Positions 7,663-14,101 of a DNA stretch of 44,779 bases are shown here, one piece after another; position 1 is the first letter of the stretch; each line of letters begins with the position of its first letter. The notes under the pieces are model-generated. The model made no database searches. It saw only the letters and a program-made list of their open reading frames with translations, and had not been told where the DNA came from. Position numbers and translations under genes: made by a program. The DNA comes from an uncultured Collinsella sp. (GTDB lineage Bacteria > Actinomycetota > Coriobacteriia > Coriobacteriales > Coriobacteriaceae): contig CABUSR010000016.1 of the NCBI GenBank assembly GCA_902494245.1, positions 1 to 44,779 on the forward strand, written 5' to 3'.

Positions 7663-9465
7663 ATGAGGTTTACTCATCCTGTCAACACGCTCAAAAAGCT
7701 CGGCTGCGGCCTTGCGTTTGGAGCAGCGGCCATCATGGCCATGCCGACTTCGGCGCTCGCCTGCACCCAGATCTACATGGGTAGCAAGCTCACGGCAGAC
7801 GGCAACACGTACTACGGCCGTTCCGAGGACTTCGGTCCGCGCTATGTCAAGCACTTTGGCATTGAGCCCGCACACAAGGACGGCAACGAGTACACATCGG
7901 TCGAGTCCGGTTTTGAATACAAGTCCAAGGGCGCAACCTACCGCTACACCTTCGTTCGCGACAACCCCTCGCAGTGGGAAGATCGCTACGACGCATATTC
8001 CGAAGCCGGCATCAACGAGAAGGGCGTCTCCTGCTCTGCCACGTTGAGCACCTCCTATAACGAGAAGGCCGAAGAAGCCGACCCCATCACCGAGGAGACT
8101 GGCATTGGCGAGTACAGCTATGCCAGCGTCATCCTGGGCGAGAGCGCCACGGCCCGCGAGGGCGTCGAGCTCATCGGCAGCCTGATCGACGAGCAGGGCG
8201 TCTGCTCCAACGACCAGATCATCATCGCCGACAGCACCGAGACCTGGCTGTTCGCCGCGCTTTCCGGCCATCAGTGGATTGCTATGAAGCTCGCCGACGA
8301 CATCGCCTCGCTTAACCCCAACATCGGCAACCTCACCTATGACGTCGACCTCGATGACACCGAGAACTGTCTCCATTCCGAGGGCATCGAGTCCATGCCT
8401 AAGGAGAAGGGCTTTGCCGAGTACACCGACGGCAAGTTCGACGTCGCCAAGACCTACGGCGAGGAGATCGGCGAGGCCGGTATGCACCAGTGGTCGCGCT
8501 ATATCCAGGGTCGCGATTACTTCATGGCCCCGCTGGCTGAAGGCACTGACTACGAGATCGTCAAGGACGAGCGTGAAGACGCTCGCGCCACGACCGGCGC
8601 CCTGGTCCACGAGATGCAGCCGCTGTTCTTCCAGCCCGGCAAGTCCGACTGGAACACCTTTGAGATGATCCGCAGCTTCGCTGCTCGCGGCGAGAATGTC
8701 GCCGGCCTCAACGCCAACACCGACGGCGCCTATGCCATCGGCTCCAACCGCAACACCGAGATCCACACCTTCCAGATCCGTCACGGCATGGATCCCGAGA
8801 TCGCGACCATTCAGTGGGAGATGCTCTCCAACGCCGAGTTCTCCGTCGCTATCCCCCTCTACTCCGCACTGCTCACCGAGGTCAGCCCCTACTTTAGCGA
8901 TCAGGATGTCTCCTTCGATCACTGCGAAGAGGAAGATGTCGTGAACAACGAGGGGCCCAAGAACTCCATCAACTACGTCCTCATGGACATCAACACGCTC
9001 GCCTATGAGAACCGCGACCACTGCGCTACCGGTGTCCGCGCCTACCTCGACGCCCTGCAGAAGGAGCTCATCGAGCAGAACCTGACCGTCGACGAGGCCA
9101 TGCAGGCTGCCGAGGGCACCGAGGCCCGCACCGCCCTGGCCAACAAGGCCGGCAAGGCTGCCACCAAAAACACCTACCTCAAGTGCAAGGCCATGCTCGA
9201 GGAGATGCGCGACTACCTCAAGGAGGAGGATTTCTCCGAGGAGTTCGTCCCGAGCGACTACGATGCCGACAACGACTGCCTGGTCGAGTCCATCACCTAC
9301 ACCGACGAGGCCCTCTCCGATGAGGACGTAGCCGAGCCCGAGGTCGAGAAGAAAGAGGCCACCGAGGAGAAGTCCGAGGGCAACAACATGGCCGCCATGG
9401 CCGTTGGCGCCATCGTCGTCATCGGTGTCTGCGGCTTCGTGCTCTATCGTCGCAAGAAGGCCTAA
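7663..9465 (+). CDS. C69 family dipeptidase, secreted and membrane-anchored
   Basis: 600 residues from the ATG at 7663, chosen for its GGGAGGG site; an in-frame start 20 codons earlier has none. A signal segment (KKLGCGLAFGAAAIMAMPTSALA) ends right before C34 in ALACTQIYMG. In the PepD/C69 family this cysteine is the N-terminal nucleophile exposed by processing. GNTYYGRSEDFG and the acidic body match C69 dipeptidases. The C-terminus has an acidic spacer rich in Glu and Lys, a membrane helix (about 574-594) and YRRKKA, giving an outward-facing enzyme anchored at its end. No LPxTG motif is present. It probably cleaves dipeptides at the cell surface. Confidence 0.9.
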   Translation: MRFTHPVNTLKKLGCGLAFGAAAIMAMPTSALACTQIYMGSKLTADGNTYYGRSEDFGPRYVKHFGIEPAHKDGNEYTSVESGFEYKSKGATYRYTFVRDNPSQWEDRYDAYSEAGINEKGVSCSATLSTSYNEKAEEADPITEETGIGEYSYASVILGESATAREGVELIGSLIDEQGVCSNDQIIIADSTETWLFAALSGHQWIAMKLADDIASLNPNIGNLTYDVDLDDTENCLHSEGIESMPKEKGFAEYTDGKFDVAKTYGEEIGEAGMHQWSRYIQGRDYFMAPLAEGTDYEIVKDEREDARATTGALVHEMQPLFFQPGKSDWNTFEMIRSFAARGENVAGLNANTDGAYAIGSNRNTEIHTFQIRHGMDPEIATIQWEMLSNAEFSVAIPLYSALLTEVSPYFSDQDVSFDHCEEEDVVNNEGPKNSINYVLMDINTLAYENRDHCATGVRAYLDALQKELIEQNLTVDEAMQAAEGTEARTALANKAGKAATKNTYLKCKAMLEEMRDYLKEEDFSEEFVPSDYDADNDCLVESITYTDEALSDEDVAEPEVEKKEATEEKSEGNNMAAMAVGAIVVIGVCGFVLYRRKKA

Positions 9466-9482
9466 GGCCCTCACGCTCTAAG

Positions 9483-9516
9483 GGAGGGCAAGACAGTGCG
9501 AGCGGTCTTGCCCTCC
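9483..9516 (+). terminator. 12-bp stem-loop after the dipeptidase gene
   Basis: GGAGGGCAAGAC (9483-9494) and GTCTTGCCCTCC (9505-9516) pair perfectly with a 10-base loop. No T-run follows, so it is probably a weak or factor-assisted terminator or an RNA-stabilising hairpin. Confidence 0.6.
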
Positions 9517-9551
9517 TCGCCTGTCATCCGACCGGCGGGAAACATCGCCGA

Positions 9552-9570
9552 AATCTTTTCAAAAAAGATT
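9552..9570. promoter_or_regulatory. 19-bp AT-rich palindrome upstream of the Trp-leader promoter
   Basis: AATCTTTT (9552-9559) and AAAAGATT (9563-9570) are perfect arms around three bases. It lies about 23 bases upstream of the candidate -10 box, overlapping where the -35 region should be, so it could be an operator. Confidence 0.4.
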
Positions 9571-9589
9571 CCCTGCACATACTTCGCTG

Positions 9590-9598
9590 TGCTATAGT
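9590..9598 (+). promoter_or_regulatory. candidate extended -10 promoter for the Trp leader
   Basis: TGC followed by TATAGT (9593-9598) forms an extended -10 element; the -35 region is weak. A 6-bp inverted repeat CTGCAC (9573-9578) / GTGCAG (9597-9602) spans it. Transcription from here would give a leader of about 50 bases before the peptide start. Confidence 0.45.
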
Positions 9599-9656
9599 GC
9601 AGCGCAACAGCAACTAGGTGCGACCGCGCCACGGTATCACGAAAGGAGCCACCAAC

Positions 9657-9725
9657 ATGAAGAACACGATGACGTCTCTCAACAACTGGTGGTGGCGTGA
9701 TGCGAATGCGATCGGTCGACAGTGA
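9657..9725 (+). CDS. trpL: Trp leader peptide of the attenuator (22 residues)
   Basis: The frame begins with ATG after GAAAGGAG and encodes MKNTMTSLNN, then three consecutive tryptophans (codons at 9687-9695), then RDANAIGRQ and TGA. Three adjacent Trp codons in a 22-codon frame, a good ribosome site and an intrinsic terminator 36 bases after the stop are the hallmarks of ribosome-mediated attenuation: scarce charged tRNA-Trp stalls the ribosome and changes RNA folding. The downstream genes encode a TrpP-like transporter, which fits the regulatory amino acid. Confidence 0.85.
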   Translation: MKNTMTSLNNWWWRDANAIGRQ

Positions 9726-9792
9726 GTCCCTCACGCCTGTTTTTGCGCTCTAGGTGATTGGAAGGCCTCCGGTTTCGACCGGGGGCCTTTTT
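9694..9792 (+). promoter_or_regulatory. tryptophan attenuator with UUCG-capped terminator
   Basis: The terminator pairs 9762-9773 with 9778-9789 over 12 bases (one wobble), capped by TTCG and followed by T residues to 9792. Two competing pairings are visible. GGCGTGA (9694-9700, starting in the third Trp codon) pairs with TCACGCC (9731-9737). CGGTCGA (9713-9719, inside the leader frame after the Trp codons) pairs perfectly with TCGACCG (9775-9781), which is the loop and 3' arm of the terminator. A ribosome stalled on Trp leaves the latter free to block termination. One that reaches the stop codon at 9723 covers it. A small GTGAG/CTCAC hairpin overlaps the stop. The pairings are seen; the mechanism is inferred. 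Confidence 0.8.
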
Positions 9793-9871
9793 CTATCTCG
9801 AGCCCAATCGCATTCGCATCGCGCGCCTCCGCTTTCTTCTCTTGCACTTCCCTTCCGAAAGGATTTTCACC

Positions 9872-10444
9872 ATGTCTCAGAACACCACCACCGCACAGCC
9901 CCGCACCGTCCAGACCGCCGACCGCGGCAAACTCGACGTCCGCGCCCTCGTCTTGCTCGCCATCCTGCTTGCTGCCGGCTTCATCCTCAACTTCACCGTC
10001 GGCAAGGCCATCTCCGGCATCTCGGGCGGCATGATCAGCCCCGAGTTCATTATCTCGGCCTTCTGCCTCACTATCCTGGTCGTTCGTCCCAACATTAGCC
10101 AGGCGCTCGTTATCGGCCTGATCTCGGCCGCCGTGATCCAGATCACCACCACCTCGCCGTTCGTCGATTTTGCCGCCGAGGGCATCGCCGCCATGCTCAT
10201 GGCCGTCATTGTCAACGCTGCTGCCCAGGACGGCCAGGTCAAACCTGCCGTCGCCATCGTCGCAACCTTCGTGACCACCTTTGTCTCGGGCGTCATCTTC
10301 ATGGTCATCAAGATGGCCATGCTCGGCGTGGTGGGCGAGCTCGCCGCTGCCATGCTGCCCGTCGTCGCTATGACCGCCGTGTTTAACGCCATCCTGGTCG
10401 GCGCCCTCTACCTGCCCATCCAGAAGGCCCTGAAGCTCAACTAA
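9872..10444 (+). CDS. trpP: ECF transporter S component, TrpP-like tryptophan transporter
   Basis: 190 residues from the ATG at 9872 (GAAAGGA eight bases upstream). After a polar N-terminus the protein is five or six hydrophobic helices with GGMISPEFIISAFCLTILVVRP, a small membrane protein of the TrpP/ECF S-component type. S components bind the substrate and dock on an ATPase and T module. The tryptophan specificity is inferred from family likeness and from the Trp attenuator directly upstream. The ATPase gene follows after a 211-base gap that holds two palindromic repeats, and the T gene overlaps the ATPase gene, giving a complete dedicated ECF transporter. Confidence 0.8.
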   Translation: MSQNTTTAQPRTVQTADRGKLDVRALVLLAILLAAGFILNFTVGKAISGISGGMISPEFIISAFCLTILVVRPNISQALVIGLISAAVIQITTTSPFVDFAAEGIAAMLMAVIVNAAAQDGQVKPAVAIVATFVTTFVSGVIFMVIKMAMLGVVGELAAAMLPVVAMTAVFNAILVGALYLPIQKALKLN

Positions 10445-10450
10445 CCCGCT

Positions 10451-10550
10451 CGGCTTTACGAGCCACCCCATCTTGGCGTTCATTCGTCGCTCGCGCACCC
10501 AAGTACGCTTCGCTCCTCTTTCGCGCCAACCTGGGCCCCTCGTAAAGCCG
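10451..10550. repeat. nested palindromic intergenic repeat, copy A
   Basis: Outer arms CGGCTTTACGAG (10451-10462) and CTCGTAAAGCCG (10539-10550) are perfect. Middle arms TTGGCG (10473-10478) and CGCCAA (10524-10529) are perfect. Inner arms 10493-10498 and 10503-10508 pair with one mismatch around a four-base loop. About 80 bases of the core match, in opposite orientation, a second copy at 41851-41986, with compensatory changes in the middle stem. It sits between the S component and ATPase genes. Confidence 0.75.
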
Positions 10551-10595
10551 TCTCCGTGCTTCACCACCAAAGACTGTCCCAAACAACTAGCTTTT

Positions 10596-10635
10596 GGGGA
10601 CGTTCTTAAACGACTAGTCATTTAAGAACGTCCCC
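10596..10635. repeat. perfect 15-bp inverted repeat
   Basis: Arms 10596-10610 and 10621-10635 (GGGGACGTTCTTAAA and its complement) enclose a 10-base loop. Upstream, TCCCAAA and TTTGGGGA around 10577-10600 allow an overlapping alternative hairpin. It is 20 bases before the ATPase start. It could be a mobile-repeat relic, or it could dampen or stabilise the operon message. Confidence 0.7.
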
Positions 10636-10655
10636 AATGACTATGAAAGGTATCC

Positions 10656-12407
10656 ATGGAAACGATCATCAACGTCGACGATGTCTCGTTCTCCTATGGC
10701 ACGCAGACCGAGCAGGCGCTCAGCCACGTTTCGCTCAGCGTGAACAAGGGAGATTTCATCGGCATCATCGGGCCCTCGGGCGCCGGTAAGTCCACACTTG
10801 CCGCCTGTCTGTCGGGCGCTGTGCCTCACCACTACACCGGCGCCTTTTATGGCTCCGTGTTAGTTGACGGCCACGACACCTGCGAGGTCTCGCTCACCGA
10901 CATATCGCAGATCGTCGGCAGCGTGTTGCAGGACATCGATACCCAGATGGTCGCTTCGGTCGTTGAGGACGAAATGCTCTTTGGTCTCGAGAACTTTGGC
11001 GTTCCGCATGACCAGATCGAGCAGCGCTTGTGCGAGACGCTTAAGACCGTCGGCATTAGCGACCTGCGCGACCGCGAGATCGCCACCCTCTCGGGCGGCC
11101 AAAAGCAAAAGGTAGCTATCGCCGCCATCCTCGCCATGCGTCCGCGCGTCTTAGTGCTCGATGAGCCAACCGCAGCACTCGACCCCGCCAGTTCCACCTT
11201 GGTCTTCGAGACGCTGCGCGAGGCAATCCGCGCGCTCGGCATCACCATCGTCGTCGTTGAGCAAAAGGTCGCTCTGCTTTCGGAGTACTGCAACCGCGTG
11301 TTGGTGCTCGATCACGGCCAGATCGCGCTGCAAGGTGAGCCGCATGAGGTCTTCGCGCACACCGACGAGCTCCGCACCATCGGCGTCGATTGCCCGCGCG
11401 TCACGCGCATCTTTAACAGCCTCGAGGCCGATGGCCTGGTAAGCGGCACACCCTGTCTGGATGTCGACGAGGCAGAACGCCTGATCACGGGCATCGTCGA
11501 CCCCGACCGTGCGGCAAGCGATACTCAGGCGCCCGCAGACTCCCCGCACGCGCCGTCGCTGCGCCCGCATGCGAAAGACGCCGAGCCGGTGCTCACCTTT
11601 GACCATGTCGAGTTTTCTTACCCCCGTGGCGGCGCCGCCGTCCACGACCTCAACTTGACGCTCTACCCCGGAGAGCTCGTGGGCATTGTCGGCCAAAACG
11701 GAGCCGGCAAAACCACGCTCACCAAACTGCTCACGGGTTTGCTCAAGCCCGCATCGGGCAGCGTACGCGTTACGGGCTTGGACACGGCATCGGTTCCCAC
11801 GAGCCGCATCGCACGCGAAGTGGCAACGCTTTTCCAGAACCCCGACCGCCAAATCTGCAAAGACACCGTACTCGACGAGGTCGCCTTTGGTCTAGAACTT
11901 GCCGGCATCGACCGCGCCGAAGCCCTGCGTCGCGCCCAGCTGGTCATCGACCGCTTTGGTCTGCCCGCCGACGAGGCACCGTTCTCACTGTCGCGCGGCC
12001 AACGCCAGATGGTGGCGCTGGCCTCCGTTGTGGTGATCGAGCCCAAGATCGTGGTGCTCGACGAACCCACGAGCGGCCTGGACTACCGCGAGTGCATGAC
12101 CGTGATGGAAACGGTGCGCACCATGGCAGAGCGCGGTTGCGCCGTCATCATGGTCTGTCACGACATGGAAGTCGTTTCCGACTTTGCCGAGCGCATCGTG
12201 GTGATGGCCAACGGTCGCATCCTCGACCGCGGCCGCACGCACGAGCTGTTCTCGAACATCGAACTCATGCAGCGTGCCTACGTTGAGCCGCCCCAGGTCA
12301 TCGAACTCTCGCGCCGTCTGGCATCCACCGTCTCGCCCGCCTTTACGCAGGTGAGTGAGGTCACTGATATCGTTCGCATTACCGAGGAGATGGTCCGCCG
12401 TGGTTAA
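10656..12407 (+). CDS. ECF transporter ATPase, fused A and A' domains
   Basis: 583 residues holding two ABC ATPase domains in one chain. The first has Walker A GPSGAGKST (39-47), LSGGQKQKVA and VLVLDEPTAALDP. The second has Walker A GQNGAGKTT (about 346-354), a modified signature LSRGQRQMVA and VVLDEPTSGLD. A linker rich in Ala, Pro and Asp (about 280-310) separates them. In ECF transporters the two domains (EcfA and EcfA') form the motor; fusions are known. The ATG at 10656 has a GAAAGG site. The T-component gene starts inside the last codons, so the two are translationally coupled. Paired with the TrpP-like S component, it probably powers tryptophan uptake. Confidence 0.92.
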   Translation: METIINVDDVSFSYGTQTEQALSHVSLSVNKGDFIGIIGPSGAGKSTLAACLSGAVPHHYTGAFYGSVLVDGHDTCEVSLTDISQIVGSVLQDIDTQMVASVVEDEMLFGLENFGVPHDQIEQRLCETLKTVGISDLRDREIATLSGGQKQKVAIAAILAMRPRVLVLDEPTAALDPASSTLVFETLREAIRALGITIVVVEQKVALLSEYCNRVLVLDHGQIALQGEPHEVFAHTDELRTIGVDCPRVTRIFNSLEADGLVSGTPCLDVDEAERLITGIVDPDRAASDTQAPADSPHAPSLRPHAKDAEPVLTFDHVEFSYPRGGAAVHDLNLTLYPGELVGIVGQNGAGKTTLTKLLTGLLKPASGSVRVTGLDTASVPTSRIAREVATLFQNPDRQICKDTVLDEVAFGLELAGIDRAEALRRAQLVIDRFGLPADEAPFSLSRGQRQMVALASVVVIEPKIVVLDEPTSGLDYRECMTVMETVRTMAERGCAVIMVCHDMEVVSDFAERIVVMANGRILDRGRTHELFSNIELMQRAYVEPPQVIELSRRLASTVSPAFTQVSEVTDIVRITEEMVRRG

Positions 12408-13146
12408 CGTCATCGACTACATGCCGGGCGACACGCTGCTACACCGCCTGAACCCCGTCATCAAACTGGGCCTCGCCGCCGCCATCATCATCGGTATCTT
12501 CTTGTCCGACACCTATGTGGCACTGCTGGGCTTTCTGGCGCTCACGCTCGCGCTGGGAGCCTACGCCGGCGTCGTCGACCGCCTGCTCGCGCTGCTCAAG
12601 CTGCTGATTCCACTCGCGCTTATCATGCTGGTGCTGCAGCTGGCTTTTATGCGCGATGGCAACATCGTGTGGGGCTTCGTTACCGACACGGGTCTCATCA
12701 CCGGCTCCAAGGCTTGCCTGCGCCTGCTGGGCGTGGCGCTTCCGCTCATCCTGATGCTCATGGTGACCAAGCTCAACGACCTTGCCAACGCCTGCGTCGA
12801 GGTGCTGCACGTTCCGTATCGTTATGCCTTCACCTTTACCACGGCGCTGCGCTTTGTGCCAGTGTTTGGCCAGGAGATGAACGCCATCATGGAGGCGCAG
12901 ACCGCACGCGGCATCGAGTATGACACCAAGAACCCCATCAAGAAGCTTCAGCTCATGCTGCCGTTGTGCGTGCCGCTACTGATCTCGAGCGTGGGTAAAA
13001 CCGATGCCACGGCCTTGGCGGCCGAGCAGCGCGGCTTCTACCTGCGCACGCGCGCGAGCTCGTACAAGCGCTACCCCATCAAGGGCCAGGACATTGCCAT
13101 GCTTATTGTTAGCATTGCCCTCATTGTCCTCGGCTTCCTGTTCTAA
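12400..13146 (+). CDS. ecfT: ECF transporter T component (EcfT)
   Basis: 248 residues from the GTG at 12400, which has GAGGAG ten bases upstream and overlaps the ATPase gene by eight bases; an ATG at 12421 is an alternative. The protein opens with PGDTLLHRLNPVIKLG, typical of EcfT, followed by about five hydrophobic helices. It carries the coupling motif ARG in EAQTARGIEYD and a second basic motif near EQRGFYLRTR. These helices contact the two ATPase domains and the S component. It closes the ECF operon before a terminator. Confidence 0.92.
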   Translation: MVNVIDYMPGDTLLHRLNPVIKLGLAAAIIIGIFLSDTYVALLGFLALTLALGAYAGVVDRLLALLKLLIPLALIMLVLQLAFMRDGNIVWGFVTDTGLITGSKACLRLLGVALPLILMLMVTKLNDLANACVEVLHVPYRYAFTFTTALRFVPVFGQEMNAIMEAQTARGIEYDTKNPIKKLQLMLPLCVPLLISSVGKTDATALAAEQRGFYLRTRASSYKRYPIKGQDIAMLIVSIALIVLGFLF

Positions 13147-13176
13147 CCCATCGCCACCGGCAACCGATAAATTCAA

Positions 13177-13211
13177 AAGGCCTCGGCTCGCACCAAACGA
13201 GTCGAGGCCTT
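13177..13211. terminator. bidirectional terminator hairpin after ecfT
   Basis: Arms 13177-13190 and 13198-13211 pair over 14 bases with one wobble and a 7-base loop. On the minus strand TTTT follows, and a racemase gene ends just beyond at 13271, so it may serve both converging units. Confidence 0.7.
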
Positions 13212-13231
13212 ACTGTTCCCCCAGATAAAAC

Positions 13232-13262
13232 CTACCAAAATAAACCTGTCCCTTTTTGGCAG
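13232..13262. repeat. small hairpin repeat with GGGACAGGTT loop, copy 1
   Basis: CTACCAAAA (13232-13240) and TTTTGGCAG (13254-13262) pair with one wobble. On the minus strand the loop holds GGGACAGGTT, the same core found in hairpins at 33451-33483 and 34678-34709, although the stems differ. Confidence 0.55.
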
Positions 13263-13270
13263 GTCGAGGG

Positions 13271-14017
13271 CTAGAGGCGGTAGGGGGCGCCGCTGCGGAT
13301 GATGGATTCGCGCACCAGGACGTCCATGGCGTCAAGGGTAATCTCGGGCATCTCTCGGTACTTTTTCAGCACCGAGAGCTCGGTGCAGGCCAGAATGACG
13401 CGGTCGCAGCCGCTGCGGGCGAACTCCCACATCACGCGGTCAAACTTGTCCATATCGGGCTCGCGTCCGGCCTTCACGTCATCATAAATCAGCGACATCA
13501 CGTCGGCCTGGCGCTTCTCGCTGGGATAGACGACCTCGACGCCCGCGGCCTCGCACTCGCGCCCGTAGACGCCGGCACCCACGGTGCCGTCGGTGCCCAT
13601 GATGCCGATCTTGCGCACCGGCTCGGACGGCATGCTCAGGTTGGGATCGAACTCGCACTCCCCCATCACCGCGCCCGCCAGGGCATAGCGCACCGACTCA
13701 CGCGGCATGTGGATAATCGGCACCTTGGTAAACGACTGAATCTGGTCGTAGAAGTAGTGCGATGTGTTGCAGGGAATGGCAATGTGCGCGCAGCCCAGTG
13801 TCTCGAGCGCCTGTGCGCACTCCTTCATGGTCGCCAGCAGCTCGGCATGCTCGCCGGTCTTGATGGCCAGCGTACGGTCGGGCATGGTCGACTTGGAAAG
13901 CACCACCATGTCGATATGCTCCTGATCACAGGCAGCAGCCGTATGACGCACGACCTGGTCGTAGTAATACGACGTGGCCTCAGCGCCCATGCCGCCGATA
14001 ACTCCCAGCTTTTCCAT
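13271..14017 (-). CDS. aspartate/glutamate racemase family protein
   Basis: 248 residues from the ATG at 14017 (AAGGAGG six bases upstream); the longer frame to 14101 lacks such a site. The start MEKLGVIGGMGAEATSYYY is characteristic of the aspartate racemase subfamily. The two catalytic cysteines lie in IPCNTSHYFY (C83) and ILACTELSVL (C211), with the cofactor-free two-base mechanism known for the family. The gene follows an ATP-grasp ligase gene on the same strand. In Enterococcus an aspartate racemase accompanies D-aspartate ligase, so D-aspartate supply for the cell wall is the likely role. The substrate is inferred from this context. Confidence 0.85.
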   Translation of the reverse strand: MEKLGVIGGMGAEATSYYYDQVVRHTAAACDQEHIDMVVLSKSTMPDRTLAIKTGEHAELLATMKECAQALETLGCAHIAIPCNTSHYFYDQIQSFTKVPIIHMPRESVRYALAGAVMGECEFDPNLSMPSEPVRKIGIMGTDGTVGAGVYGRECEAAGVEVVYPSEKRQADVMSLIYDDVKAGREPDMDKFDRVMWEFARSGCDRVILACTELSVLKKYREMPEITLDAMDVLVRESIIRSGAPYRL

Positions 14018-14101
14018 CGCCGCCTCCTTGGTGACGCCCATGCAATTGCTCGTATCATGCCCGCGCCCGTCCGATGCAAACCGGGCGGGCGCCGCGCTCA
14101 T

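Noticed and set aside
7612..9474. 620-codon open frame on the minus strand opposite the dipeptidase
   Set aside because: Its sequence is Val/Gly/Leu/Asp-rich shadow translation of a GC-rich gene. The plus strand has the signal peptide, catalytic cysteine and family motifs.
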